From Epithemia pelagica (taxonomy: Eukaryota; Bacillariophyta; Bacillariophyceae; Surirellales; Surirellaceae): a stretch of 64,000 nt of DNA. The translations under genes were made by a program, and so were the position numbers. The stretch lies in NCBI GenBank assembly GCA_946965045.2, contig OX337230.1:1302001-1366000 (forward strand). Direction: 5' to 3'. The notes beneath the pieces were generated by a model. It had not been told where the DNA came from. It did no database searches and worked only from the letters and a program-made list of their open reading frames with translations. This document shows, piece after piece, positions 20,011 through 30,899 of the stretch (the first letter of the stretch is position 1; every line of letters begins with the position of its first letter).

Positions 20011-22380
20011 TCACTTCTTGGCTTCTCCATTTGATCCGCTCTTGTTTCCTCCTCCCGAGCCCTTTTTGTTGACTGAAGAGACTACCTGATTAACAGATCG
20101 GGCAACCTTTTCCAGTTTCTCATCGAAGGAGACTCGAAGTTCGTCAAACTTGGAACGCGGAGTGGAAAAGCGGATGAGGTGCTCATGTAAAATTAGAGCA
20201 ATCTTTGGGTGTCCGCTGAAATCATGGGACCTGTATTCTCGCATTGTCTCGTGGGCTTTGAGAGTGCCCCAGAGCATTCCTCCTGGTGAGTTGGAGGCTC
20301 TTCCTGGGGCACGAGCGTCTCGCAAGCTTTTAAACACTGCGCGGACGCAGTGTGAAATGAGGATCCAGACCTCATGTTCCGACGCGTCGCTTTCCTCCTT
20401 GATTTCCCTGTGATAACGGACCATCCAGTGGCAAAGCTCGTCCCAGAACGTCTTGCTAAGGAGCAAGAGTTCTCGAGCCACACTAGATGGTTCCGATCCG
20501 AATGCGAAAAGGTCTCCGATGGCCTGCTCCAAAGTCTTGCGTCCATCCTTGACGTAATCAAGCACTCTCTGATGGATGCCTTCGCGGCCCGATGGTGGAT
20601 GAAAGTCGACGAATTTCGGAACTCCTGCGAGAGCGCGTGAATTGATTGTCATGGACGAGTCACTGCTTTTGCCCAACAGAGGGGGCACCTCCAAATTGAA
20701 GGAGGCTATGTACGCGGTATGGTACGGTGTCTTGTCCTTTACCCTGGCTGTGGTTGCCCTCTGATTTGCGGCCTGCCCCTCGTCCAGACTCGCATCGGAA
20801 GTAGCAAGGGAGAGAAGCGAAATTGCATCCACGAACACGTGTGGATCTCCGACCGCCGTGTGTAACGCAAGCCAGGTGTCGCAAGCCTTGCGTGACGAGA
20901 AGACGATTGATCCAACCACAATGGCGTCGGATTCGGATTGTTCTTGTAAATCCTTGACATCTGCCTTTAGCTTCGCAATTTCTTCCTTCAAAGCGGTCAC
21001 TACCGAACCTCCGGTTGCGGGAGTTTCGGAAGCAGTTGTTGAGGGGGCAAGAGACGAAGAAGAGGTTGTTCCCCATGCAAACATCGACGGTGTGGTTGCT
21101 TGTGTGCCTGTTGCACCTGAACTTCCTCCCGCCTCGAGCAAACCAATGCGACGTTTTAAGTCTCGCAGTTCTCCATCCCATTTTCCACCCGGGTCCGCAG
21201 ATGTCAACGAAGAGCGAGTGAGGAGTCGCATAGTGGGTTCCACAAAACGACTACAAAAATCACCTGTTGTCATGAAACGTTCGATTTGTTCCATCACAAT
21301 TTTTTCCACGTTGGTCTTGAAATTTGCAAGATGACCCTCCAGAGTTGAAATCCGTGCTAATACGTCAGATGACAAAGACCCAGGCGGGGACTTCTTGGTA
21401 TCCTCCAACATAGAAGCCAGAGTGTGCGTTGACGAAGTCAATTGGTCAATGAGACCGAAAGCGGACAGGGTTCCAAACGAGGTTGGACGCTCGCCCAAGA
21501 GCTCGTGCAAAACTGAAAGCTTCATATGAACGGAGTCGAGCTGTTCATCATGTTTGCCTCGAAAACTTCGACGAATCAACTTTTCTTCTTCCACAGCGGT
21601 CTTGAGTGCTGCCACATTTGACAGTAAATCGCGCCAAGCTCCCTGAGAAAGCGTTCGGAACGCGGGAGTGGGTTGATTGCCCAAATCCTCTGGTACGTCA
21701 ATAAAAGACACGGAGGCTGCTGCCTTTTCCATCTTGACCGTCGCAAAGGTATCACCCAGGTTGGACCCGTCCGACGATCCTGAGGCAACATCTTGGCCTT
21801 GAATGGAATCATCACTGCGTGGTTGTAGACGAACTTTCTTTCGTGCTGGCGTATAGACGAAGTTGATGCCAGACTTCGTATCTTGTAGAACATGAGCGAC
21901 CACACTGCCATCCACAGCGTCGTTTCCCGCTGCCATGGCCGATTCCTTCAAAGAAGAGAAGGTGGCTTGCCAACTTTCCAGACTCCGCGGACTTGTTTCC
22001 AGTTCAGACCATTCCGCTTCTCGGATAAGCGAACTCGGAAGTGTAGGAGTTGCAAATATTGTAGGGTTCTCATCTCCTTCGGAACCACCAGAACCTCGAA
22101 TGAAAACACATTGGGTCTCATCGCCTGCAAGGCTGGCCCAATCAACTTTCTTGGATGTGTGGGAAGCAATGGAACAGTCGCTGCGCAAGCATACGCGTTG
22201 TCCCGACCCGATAACTCCCCGACAAAGACCCAAGAACACGGATTCTTCCATCCGCAGGATACCGTAGAGAGGGCCCGAACGAAGGCCCCCCCCCCCCCCC
22301 CCGGTCGCAATAACAGAAACGGACTCACCTGACGACCCCACAGAGGGCGAGGATTCCGACGTCCCAGCCCAATCAAACAT
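20011..22380 (-). CDS. gag-like protein of the YR retrotransposon
   Basis: 789 residues from the ATG at 22380 (MFDWAGTSESS). It is the first ORF of the element, in the position of gag. It has a Ser/Gly-rich N-terminus, a coiled-coil-like middle (LKEEIAKLKADVKDLQEQ), and a C-terminal half of mixed helices similar in layout to capsid-like regions. No CCHC knuckle was seen. A run of 17 cytosines on the plus strand (22286-22302) encodes a polyglycine stretch and keeps the frame only at this exact length, so a sequencing slip or polymerase slippage would break it. The assignment rests mainly on position and size. Confidence 0.65.
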   Translation of the reverse strand: MFDWAGTSESSPSVGSSGESVSVIATGGGGGGLRSGPLYGILRMEESVFLGLCRGVIGSGQRVCLRSDCSIASHTSKKVDWASLAGDETQCVFIRGSGGSEGDENPTIFATPTLPSSLIREAEWSELETSPRSLESWQATFSSLKESAMAAGNDAVDGSVVAHVLQDTKSGINFVYTPARKKVRLQPRSDDSIQGQDVASGSSDGSNLGDTFATVKMEKAAASVSFIDVPEDLGNQPTPAFRTLSQGAWRDLLSNVAALKTAVEEEKLIRRSFRGKHDEQLDSVHMKLSVLHELLGERPTSFGTLSAFGLIDQLTSSTHTLASMLEDTKKSPPGSLSSDVLARISTLEGHLANFKTNVEKIVMEQIERFMTTGDFCSRFVEPTMRLLTRSSLTSADPGGKWDGELRDLKRRIGLLEAGGSSGATGTQATTPSMFAWGTTSSSSLAPSTTASETPATGGSVVTALKEEIAKLKADVKDLQEQSESDAIVVGSIVFSSRKACDTWLALHTAVGDPHVFVDAISLLSLATSDASLDEGQAANQRATTARVKDKTPYHTAYIASFNLEVPPLLGKSSDSSMTINSRALAGVPKFVDFHPPSGREGIHQRVLDYVKDGRKTLEQAIGDLFAFGSEPSSVARELLLLSKTFWDELCHWMVRYHREIKEESDASEHEVWILISHCVRAVFKSLRDARAPGRASNSPGGMLWGTLKAHETMREYRSHDFSGHPKIALILHEHLIRFSTPRSKFDELRVSFDEKLEKVARSVNQVVSSVNKKGSGGGNKSGSNGEAKK

Positions 22381-22464
22381 CACGAACGGCGCAAACCCGA
22401 AGGGAGCGACACAAACACAACGAGAGAGTGGTTGGCAATGGCAGTCAGGGAGTAAAAAAGAAAA

Positions 22465-22719
22465 CGAAAAGAGAACTGCCAACAGGATCAATGGGTGATC
22501 AGATCCTTGACACTGCCGCTGTTAGCTCTTTCCATTAACTTATGATCATACTTCCTCATTCACATGTTGGTTGGGATGCCATACTCTGTGCTGACGTGTA
22601 CTTTACACGACAGTCCCAACCAACCAATGACTCATTCCTTGAACTCGTATCTGTGATGACGTCAACTTCTCTTCTGCGTTCGTCCGTCGGTCCCTTCTTG
22701 ACCTGATGGGTACGGTGCG
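22465..22719 (-). repeat. A1 repeat (outer 5' end of YR retrotransposon)
   Basis: 255 bp matching A2 along its whole length, including the 11 bp stem. Lying upstream of the gag-like ORF, it should contain the element's promoter. Its outer end is the GCG at 22717-22719. Confidence 0.9.
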
Positions 22720-23163
22720 CGACCATGTATTTTTTTCCTCTGCGAGCACGTGCGAACGCAGTCGTGCAACACGCAACACAGGCAGTTCCGAATTCCCAAT
22801 CAGGGGTCGCGCGTAAACCACTGATGTCTGTTGTCAGTTGACGAAAAAAAGATGTCTGTTTTCGTGGGATTCTAAGTCAGCAACTCTGACTACAACCTAG
22901 AGAGAGGAAAACCTAAAATGTACTATGACTTGTTCGTGATTTGTGTTGTCATAGTTCGGGAACGACGAGAATCTCACTCTACACTCTACTAGCTAGTAGC
23001 CAGCTTCTCTACTAGCTAGGTAGCTAGATAGCTAGTAGAGAAGCCATCTACTCGTAATACTCCTAACTCCTTAGCTGGAGAGGAGATAGCTAGTAGAAAA
23101 TAAAATTAACAATATTAGTAGAACTTAGAACCAAGAACATACAGATTTTCAATTGTGTAGGAG
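22720..23163. other. spacer between the two retroelements
   Basis: 444 bp without a gene, AT-rich towards the right, with many CTAGCTAG-type palindromes between 22985 and 23095. Confidence 0.5.
23003..23044. repeat. perfect 16 bp inverted repeat (hairpin)
   Basis: GCTTCTCTACTAGCTA at 23003-23018 is mirrored exactly at 23029-23044 around a 10 bp loop that is itself made of TAGCTAG-like sequence. Confidence 0.7.
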
Positions 23164-23168
23164 TAGAC

Positions 23169-23383
23169 TGCGGTACCCCACTATGGATCCCGCCATACGT
23201 GTCGCCACGTTCCATTCCCGGTTCGCGTTCTTGACACTACGACATGAATCTTCCGCCATCTGGCTGTTCCTCCTCCAGTCATTTCTCGTCGCACGTGGCA
23301 CTGTGGATTCCTCATTCCCCCTAATTCCTCGTAATTCCTAAAGATCACAATTTTTATCCGTGCTATTTTACATGGGTATGGCA
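23169..23383 (+). repeat. left LTR (215 bp)
   Basis: Starts TGCGGTACCCC and ends TATGGCA. It matches 28666-28881 apart from about six substitutions or one-base indels. The following bases (CTCTGATCAGAAGC) should hold the primer binding site but do not clearly match a tRNA 3' end. The weak ATCAGA resemblance to initiator tRNA-Met complement is only suggestive. Confidence 0.93.
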
Positions 23384-23511
23384 CTCTGATCAGAAGCTCA
23401 AAAACTTCCCCCAGCACTCTTTCACCATAACCACTTGCCGTTCTTTGGCCGATCCTCGTTGATCTCATCATCCTTTGATTCCTTTCCTTTCCTTCCCTTT
23501 GCAGTCTCATC

Positions 23512-24150
23512 ATGAGCACAGGATCTTCCCTCATCTCCCTTGCGGATGTTCAACGCTTCCAAAAGCGCTTCGATCAAGCCTCAGCTTCAGCTTCTTCCTC
23601 TGCTCTTTCCACCCTCAAGTTGAAAGACGACGACAATGACAAGTTCTACGTCCGTCTCTTGCCATTCCGAGATGGCGTGGATGAAGAACCCTCGAATCTC
23701 TTCTTGTGGGTCCTCCATTTTGTTGACAAGGTCAAGATCTCCGGTCATCCAGAGCCCTTTGCTGCCTGTTGCACCTACTTTCCCCGTATTACCACAAGTC
23801 TCGTAGCGGACAAGTTTCATAATGCATTCCAGGCCTTGCCTGATGGCGCTGACCTCGATGAGGCGTGTTTCAAACGGTTGATTGCTACGATCTTCGAACC
23901 CAAGTTGACGGTTTCCGAAGTCAATGCCTTTCGGGCACACCTTCTTAGCGGTCCTCGCAAGCCACCTGATATGACCGTGGATATCCATTATCACACCCTC
24001 CAGAAGATTTCTAACGGTCTCCGTTACTTGTCCAACAACAACGCTGTCCAAGCCCTCACTGACAATGAGTTGAAACAAGCCTATCTCGGCTCCCCTGTTG
24101 CTTGGTGCACGAGTTCAAGACGGCCAATCCTTTGGTTGCCAATTTGGTGA
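23512..24150 (+). pseudogene. gypsy gag, 5' part, frameshifted
   Basis: The ATG at 23512 opens a 212-codon frame with a typical Gag-like helical capsid region. The sense then continues in a different frame: an overlapping ORF from 24102 picks up the same protein (KTANPLVANLVNHFNVTDLLH). The frame break near 24100 looks like a small deletion, not a programmed shift, because no slippery heptamer is evident. The function would be the capsid of the element. Confidence 0.8.
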
Positions 24151-25745
24151 ACCATTTCAATGTCACCGACCTCCTTCATGCGATGCGTGGCTATCAAAAG
24201 GTCTCTCAAGAAAAGATGGCTGCCAATGCACAGTCCCAGACCAAGTCCCGCAATCCTCGCGATGATTCCACTTCTTGTGGTTCTACTAAGCGTTTTCGCT
24301 CCTCTAATGGTGGTCGTGGCGGTCTCCGCGGCGGCAATCGCCAGTCCAATGGTGGACGCCAAGCGTCCGGTGATCGTCCCGTCAATGACGGCGATGCCTG
24401 TCCTTATAAGGACGCGATTCCTTCGCACGCCAATCATACTTGGGCCAACTGCATCTACAACCCGCAGTCCTCCAACTTTAACCAAGAGCGTTTTAACGCC
24501 TTTCTTGCCCGTACCGGGTCTGGTCTTCGTACCCCTACTGGGTCTCATCCCAACAATGGTTCTCAGAACCAAGGCCGTAACGGCCAAGGCTCTCGTAGCC
24601 AGGGAACTCCCTCATCTGGAGGATCTCGCCCTACTGGTTCCAGTTGGGGCGCTGTTCCCCGTCGTTCTGGATCTGGCTCAGACCAGCATGCCTCTGAAGG
24701 CACCAACACAGGCGACAATCCACCGGTTGATCCGTCGTTGGCCGAGCCGTTGCCTTCTGTACAAGACGCGGCTTATCGTGCTCGTCAACGTCCTCTCGAT
24801 GATACTCGTGATTGGTCGAGTCTCCGCAATGCCGATCGAACGGTCCCCGGTATGTGCTCTTCTTCCTTTTTTACCTCATCCTCTCCGGATATTTCTCATC
24901 ATCTTGATGTTCTTTTTGCTCAGCAATGTCACATCCAGACTGGCCCTCCACAGGCTATGCCGGCCGAGAATGCCATCCTCAGGCCCCAATTCTCGAGGTC
25001 CGCGAACAATTGTTCAAGATCTACGGGCGTAACATGGATATCGCCCACATCTACGACTTGTCCTCCCCTGGAGGCAACAACAAATACCGTCGCTTCCCCA
25101 TGTCTTAAAAACTGTCCCAATCCTACGGATGCTGTCATCGCTGACATCGTTGATCCCAATAATGGTTTTTTATCTAACCTAGATCACTATGAAGATGTCT
25201 ACTCATCTAGTTCTGTCTCTGACGCTCCTAGTTTATCCAGTCCCCTTTCGGTCGCTCCCTCTGAGCCTCCGTCTGTTCCCCTCACCATTTTGATGGCTCG
25301 GTCCATTGGTGGAGTCGAGAACACCGTCCCGTTGCGTGCCCTGCTCGATTCAGGCGCCGACAAGACGATCCTGCACGCGCGCTGTCTTCAGCCCGGCACG
25401 CATCCACGTGTAACCAATCGGTCTGTCAATACCACCATGGGTACGCGCGACCACGTCTCCGAGATTCTTCTCGAAGATCCGAGTTTTCTCGGACCAAACA
25501 CATTTCATACCCCCTTTGGGCCGACATCTTTGATGCCCCCACTTGTCGTTATGACATCATTATTGGTCGCGATCTCTTGCGTCGCTTGGGCATTGTGCTC
25601 AATTTTCACACTGGTCTCACAACTTGGGACTCAGTTGATGTCGCTATGCGCCATCGCGATTCATTCGCCACTGACCAGACATTCATGTCTCATTTCATCG
25701 ACATCTTTGCCGACGATCCCATTATTGGTGATCAATTCCTCTTAG
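24102..25745 (+). pseudogene. gypsy gag 3' part and aspartic protease, frameshifted
   Basis: The frame continues Gag with a Gly/Arg/Asn-rich nucleic-acid-binding stretch. It then has a Cys/His module (CPYK...HANHTWANC) that replaces the usual CCHC knuckle. An aspartic protease with active site LLDSGADKT follows. After about 25490 the conserved protease end (CRYDIIIGRDLL) is found in the pol frame instead, so a second frameshift lies there. The stretch at about 24900-25110 may also be read in another frame. Confidence 0.75.
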
Positions 25746-28585
25746 ATTCCAATTACGTTCCTACGGATCTACAAGAGTTGATTAATCAACAAGAACATCT
25801 CACCGATGCCCAAAAGCAAGATCTTCTTGCCATTTGGCAAGACTGTGGTAAAATCTTCGATGGCGAGCTCCGTGAGTATCCGGATCGCACGCTCCATCTC
25901 CATCTCAAGCCTGATGCCCAGCCTGTCCATCATCGCCATTTCTCGGTCCCTCGAAACATACACGATACCTTTACAAAGGAGCTGTGGCGCTTTGTCGACA
26001 TCGGCATCCTTGAGCGCATCGGTTCCACCGAATGGGCTGCTCCACACTTTGCCATTCCTAAAAAGGATGGCCGCATCCAAATGATTTCGGACTTTCGTTC
26101 TTTGAACGCCCAACTCTACCGTCGGGTCTACCCCTTTCCTCGTATCGAGGACATGCTCCGTAAACGGAAAGGCTACAAATATTTTACTAAGTTGGACGTC
26201 TCCATGTGTTTTTACACATTCCGCCTCGATGAGGAATCCAGCAATTTTTGCGTCATTACTACGCCTTTTGGCAAATTCCGTTACCGTCGCTTGCCGATGG
26301 GTGTTAAACAGTCCCCTGACTTCTGTCAGGAGATTATGGAAGACGTCCTCAAGGACTTCAGCGACCATGTCGAGGTCTATATCGACGACATTGGCATCTT
26401 CTCCAATTCTTGGGAAGAACATGTGGACATTCTGTCCAAAGTTCTCCAACGTCTTCAAGACAAGAACTTCTCCATTAACCCTTCCAAATGTGAATGGGCC
26501 GTTAAAGAAACGGAATGGCTCGGCCATTGGCTCACGCCCACTGGGATCAAACCCTGGAAAAAGAAGATTTCTGCCATTTTGGCATTGGCTCCGCCAAAAA
26601 CCATGAAAGAACTTCGTTCCTTCATTGGCATGATTAATTTCTATCGCCACATGTATCCGCAACGATCTCATATTCTTGCTCCCCTCACATCCATTACGGG
26701 TAACAAGACCCTCGTTTGGTCCCCGCAATGTCAACGTGCTTTCGAACAAGCCAAGTCCATGCTCGCACATGATGCCTTTCTTCGGTATCCCGACCATAAC
26801 CTTCCCTTCCATGTCTACGTGGACGCCTCTGATTACCAGCTTGGCGCTGTAATCATGCAACAAGACGTTTCCGTCGCTTATTACTCTCGCAAGTTAAACC
26901 CTGCTCAACGCAACTACACTACTATGGAAAAGGAGTTACTCTCCATTGTGGAAACCCTTAAGGAGTTCCGCTCCATGCTTCTCGGCTGTGCCGAACTGCA
27001 CGTCCATACGGACCATAAAAATCTTACCTACGCTACTCTCAACTCGCAACGGGTCCTCCGTTGGCGGTTGTTCCTCGAGGAGTATAACCCTATCTTTCAC
27101 TACGTCCCTGGCCAGGACAATGTCATCGCCGACGCCTTGTCGCGTCTCCCTCTCTCTGAAGAGGAGGAGAAGAGTGTCTCTCCGTCGTCGACCTCCTCTA
27201 CGGATGCCTCGCCGCATCCACGATCGCTCTATGATCATAGCGGACAACACTCAGTGTTGCAAGTGCCTCATGGCCCTAATGATGAACCCCGCTCTCATCA
27301 CTCGCGTGATCCCAACGCTTTCGAATCTCCCATCTTCATGGATGAGGATTTGATCGATGTCTACCTCAATCATCCTCCCATCAACGCAAATCAACCATTG
27401 CCCGTCGATTACGCGACGATCCATCAACACCAACAGAACGATGCCGCTCTTGTGGCCAAGTTGACCGAACAACCACAGAGATTCCATCTTCAACCCTTCC
27501 CTACGGAAAACTCACAATACAACTTGATTTGTTATCGTCAGAATCCTAATGCCGCATGGCGTATTCGTATCCCAGACAGCCTCTTGGCCCATACCGTCAA
27601 TTGGTATCACCTGTCCCTCAATCACTTGTGGTCTACACGTCTTCGTGAGACGATCTCTATGCACATGAGTCATCCTAATTTGGGCGTGTATTGTGAACAA
27701 GCCGTGGCTAGTTGTGCTACATGCCAACGCTCTAAAGTCATACATCGCCATTACGGTGAACTCCCTCCTCGCGAGGTCCGAGGCAATCCATGGGCTGACA
27801 TCTCTGTCGACCTCATTGGACCGTGGAACGTTACCGTTCATGGGCAGAAATTAACATTTCAAGCCTTGACTATTATTGATAATGTCACTAACTTCTGCGA
27901 ACTCATTCACATCCATGACAAGACGGCACGTCACGTGGGTCTTTAATTGGAAAACGCGTGGCTCTCACGCTATCCATGTCCCGTTCGTTGCCTTTTTGAT
28001 CAAGGCGGTGAATTTATCGGACATGCGTTCACGCAAGTGCTTCGAAACCATGGCATTAAGCCAGTGCCGTTGACGGCCAAGAATCCTCAATCAAATGCTC
28101 TTTGCGAGCGATTTCATTTGACTGTTGGCAACACTCTTCGTGTGATCACCAACTATGAACCACCACAAGATGCGCACAATGCTGCACTTGCCGTGGATAC
28201 TGCTCTGCAGACCGCTGCGTATTCCACTCGCACTGCCATTCACATTCACGGCGCCTTGAAATATTCTCCCGGCAGCCTTGCGTTCCATCGCGACATGCTG
28301 TTCGACATACCTATTATTGCGGACATGGAAACAGTCCGTCTGAAACGACAACAGATTGTCGATGAACGCGCTCGTCTCGCAAATTGTTCTCGTGTCTTTC
28401 ATGACTACGCTGTCAATGATCGTGTGCTCCTTCGCGCCACGAATCCGGACAAGCTTGAGCTCCGCACAAGCCCCAATCCCTTTCGGATCACACAAGTCCA
28501 TTCCAATGGCACTGTGACTATCCAACGTGGTCCCCACGTCACTGAACGAATCAACATTCGTCGCCTTGTTCCATTTCGTGAATAA
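25577..28585 (+). pseudogene. gypsy reverse transcriptase, RNase H and integrase with internal stop
   Basis: Reverse transcriptase motifs are clear: KKDGRIQMISDFRSLN, the FTKLDVSMCF block, RLPMGVKQSP and YIDDIGIFS. RNase H follows (VYVDASDYQLGAV, then HTDHKNLTY). The integrase has a zinc-binding region (H...CATCQRSK), a catalytic core with D in VDLIGPW, D in LFDQGGEF and E in NALCERFH, and a GPY-like end (NIRRLVPF). A TAA at 27944-27946, in frame, falls between the first and second catalytic aspartates. The remaining frame to 28585 is otherwise intact. No chromodomain is seen. Confidence 0.92.
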
Positions 28586-28665
28586 ATGGGTTTTAATGCT
28601 GGTCTCCAAGCTTTCCCATTCTTGTCCCGCTCGAACTCCCTAGGTCCGACCAGGGAGAGGTAGAG

Positions 28666-28881
28666 TGCGGTACCCCTATATGGATCCCGCCATACGTGTC
28701 GCCACGTTCCATTCCCGGTTCGCGTTCTTGACACTGCGACATGAATCTTCCGCCATCTGGCTGCTCCTCCTCCAGTCATTTCTCGTCGCACGTGGCACTG
28801 TGGATTCCTCATTCCCCCTAATTCCTCGTAATTCCTAAAGATCACAATTTTTATACCGTGCTATTTTACATGAGTATGGCA
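28666..28881 (+). repeat. right LTR (216 bp)
   Basis: Second LTR copy, with ends TGCGG and GGCA. The TAGAC duplication follows at 28882-28886. Confidence 0.93.
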
Positions 28882-28886
28882 TAGAC

Positions 28887-29891
28887 AACAACGGACGCCG
28901 CAAGCCGCAAGGTCTCTTACGAGTAGAGACCACGGGCCAGGGGCCACGTCACGCAGTGACGTACACCCACAGCATTCCTCATTCCTCATATTCTCTTCAT
29001 TGGCATCGGAACTTTATGTATAGACTTAAATTGTACTGATATAGTTCATTTAGTAAGCGAATTAGGCATCAAATTCCGGGGAAGACACCGAACACCGAAC
29101 GCTCCGAACTCTTATATTATCTTATATCGCTCTTGAAATTTTTTGCGGGCCAATCACCGCGCCGAAAAGCAGATTGAGTTTTGAGTTACAGCTTTTTCAT
29201 GTCTTTGATAATAAATAATAACATATCCCGTTCGGATCTCTCGGAAACGAAACGAAACATCAAACAACGACGCGACGTGGCACGGACACAAGCATTGGTT
29301 TCCCCATCTGGGTTAATTGATGGCTTGTCGTCGGTGCTCTTCCTCTTACTGGTCGAAAGGAGCTAAGTAAATCGATTCGGCATCGAACATCTCATGTGCT
29401 TCATACAAAAGAACAAAGCGCCAACCACAAGACCACGACCCCCGCGTGTTTGTTGCCGGTGCTTGAGTGCTGAGTGCTGATTGCTGATGCCCCAAGCCCC
29501 AAAGTGCACCAGAAGTACTTTTTTAGCTCATACCTGCAACCTGCAGCAGAGAACCTTGTCATTGCAACCCGGTGGAGCGAAAAAACCACTTGATTGGTCA
29601 AACTTGCAGTGGCTTGATCATAACTCAGATATTATAGCTCATTCTTTGTGTTCCTTGGTGCACAGCATCAGCATCAAGCGACTTGGAACCTGGTGTAAAC
29701 CACCTTGTGTGTATTCCGAGACTCGGAGGGAAGCAACCCTGTTTGCTCGACGCGCTCCTGATTGGGCAAACTTTTAAACTTGGCTGACAGCAGGGCAAGA
29801 GCAACCTTGGAACCCTTCATAATTTTGGTTTTGTCCTTGTGAACGCCAAAACATTCTTCTTTTGGACGAGAAAAGAGACAACAAGATCAAG
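28887..29891. other. intergenic, no gene seen
   Basis: About 1 kb without a supported coding region. It contains a short palindrome (CGTCACGCAGTGACG near 28947) and a GAGTGCTGAGTGCTGATTGCTGA simple stretch near 29466. The last 200 bp should hold the promoter of the gene at 29892. Confidence 0.5.
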
Positions 29892-30674
29892 ATGGAGTTT
29901 GTGTCGACACCGTCCAGTCGCAAGCAAAAACTGGGAAAAGAGGGTGGCGGCAATAACAATGAGCTGTATTATGGCATGCTTCGTCAAGTGTCCGAAATGA
30001 CAATGGACGAGTCCAGAGTATACAGTACACCTGGCTTTCAAAATACACCAAGGGCTTCCACTGCTGGACCGGGTCTTGGAAGCATTTTTGAAACTCCCGA
30101 TCACATTCTGAGCACACGCCTATACACTACTCCAAAGCCCCTTGGAAGAAGTCTCGTTGTCCCCTCGATGGAAACTGATCCCGCTCACGAGTCTAAGCGA
30201 AAGCCGTCTCCAATGCTTGTCGGAGGAAAGAAAGTTCGTAGTTCCAACTCTGTTCCTCATGCTTTGCCCTCTACCGATTCCAGGGTATTCAATGCTCCAC
30301 CTTTGCCAAGTAGTCCAGAGTTGTCAGTCGGAGTACGGAATCGTCAAGCCCTTCCACCACAGTTCTCTCCAATTGCCTCAATCCAAATGCTAGTTCCCCC
30401 CAATAACGGTACCATTCCACCTCCTCCAACAAGGACAACATCTCCCGAAGATTCGCCAGGCATGGTTACTCACACAGCCTCCTTGGTCCATCGGGCCACC
30501 AATCCAAGTGCTGAAGCAGAGGCGGCTCCACCTGCTCCTCCCTCCATGCCCTGGATGGATACACCGGAACAAGTGGGGGGAAAACGCATTGTTTCGATGA
30601 ATCAACTCAAGATGCGCAAGAGGAATAATCCCATTGAGGAGCTTGGTTCACCCTGGCCTCGGATAAATTCCTAG
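29892..30674 (+). CDS. hypothetical Ser/Pro-rich protein
   Basis: 260 residues from the ATG at 29892; the frame extends 10 codons upstream but only to a TTG. I do not recognise a family. The sequence is rich in Ser-Pro and Thr-Pro pairs (FVSTPSS, VYSTPGF, FETPDH, YTTPKP, TTSPEDSP), which are typical proline-directed kinase targets. It has basic patches (SKRKPSP, KMRKRNN) that could be nuclear localisation signals, and a Pro/Ala-rich C-terminal part. It is probably largely disordered. The end (NNPIEELGSPWPRINS) is less biased and may be a short conserved motif. The prediction rests on a long open frame with steady codon use. Confidence 0.6.
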   Translation: MEFVSTPSSRKQKLGKEGGGNNNELYYGMLRQVSEMTMDESRVYSTPGFQNTPRASTAGPGLGSIFETPDHILSTRLYTTPKPLGRSLVVPSMETDPAHESKRKPSPMLVGGKKVRSSNSVPHALPSTDSRVFNAPPLPSSPELSVGVRNRQALPPQFSPIASIQMLVPPNNGTIPPPPTRTTSPEDSPGMVTHTASLVHRATNPSAEAEAAPPAPPSMPWMDTPEQVGGKRIVSMNQLKMRKRNNPIEELGSPWPRINS

Positions 30675-30899
30675 CTCTCCTCGAAGAATCCTTTTCTTCC
30701 AAGTTTTGAATGTTCACATTTTCACAAAGCAACTGCAACAAGTAGCACATTTCTTTCCTCCACCAGGCCATTACAAGGTCACCATGTTGTTCACTTTCAT
30801 GTTGCTTCTCCTATATCAGAAATGCCAATTGAACAAAGGCACTGTTCCCGAAGGTGTTCAAGTCTATTTTAGTAAATAAAAAGTCCATTTTACAAGCTT

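Larger units (their letters stand above)
13668..22719 (-). mobile_element. tyrosine-recombinase retrotransposon with Ngaro-type split direct repeats
   Basis: A 9.05 kb element is read on the minus strand in the order A1 (22719-22465), gag-like ORF, RT/RNase H ORF, tyrosine recombinase ORF, B1 (14736-14336), A2 (14338-14084), B2 (14068-13668). The A pair (255 bp) and the B pair (401 bp) each look identical over their full length, which points to a recent insertion. This A1-ORFs-B1-A2-B2 layout is the diagnostic architecture of Ngaro-like members of the DIRS order. These elements integrate by a tyrosine recombinase instead of a DDE integrase and make no target duplication; none is seen here. 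All three ORFs are open. I place it in the YR retrotransposons firmly; the subfamily is inferred from the repeat layout. Confidence 0.9.
23169..28881 (+). mobile_element. Ty3/gypsy-type LTR retrotransposon, degenerate
   Basis: A 5.7 kb element flanked by 215/216 bp LTRs that start TG and end CA, with a 5 bp target duplication TAGAC at 23164-23168 and 28882-28886. The internal order is gag, protease, reverse transcriptase, RNase H, integrase, which defines Ty3/gypsy. The LTRs differ at about six sites. At least two frameshifts and one nonsense codon mean this copy is not autonomous as read. A purine-rich tract (CAGGGAGAGGTAGAG) immediately precedes the right LTR. Confidence 0.95.

Noticed and set aside
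23384-23400. tRNA primer binding site after the left LTR
   Set aside because: The sequence only weakly resembles the initiator tRNA-Met complement and does not start with TGG, so it is not annotated.
24090-24160. Programmed ribosomal frameshift in gypsy gag
   Set aside because: No slippery heptamer or following stem was seen, and the break lies inside the capsid-like region, not at the gag-pol border.
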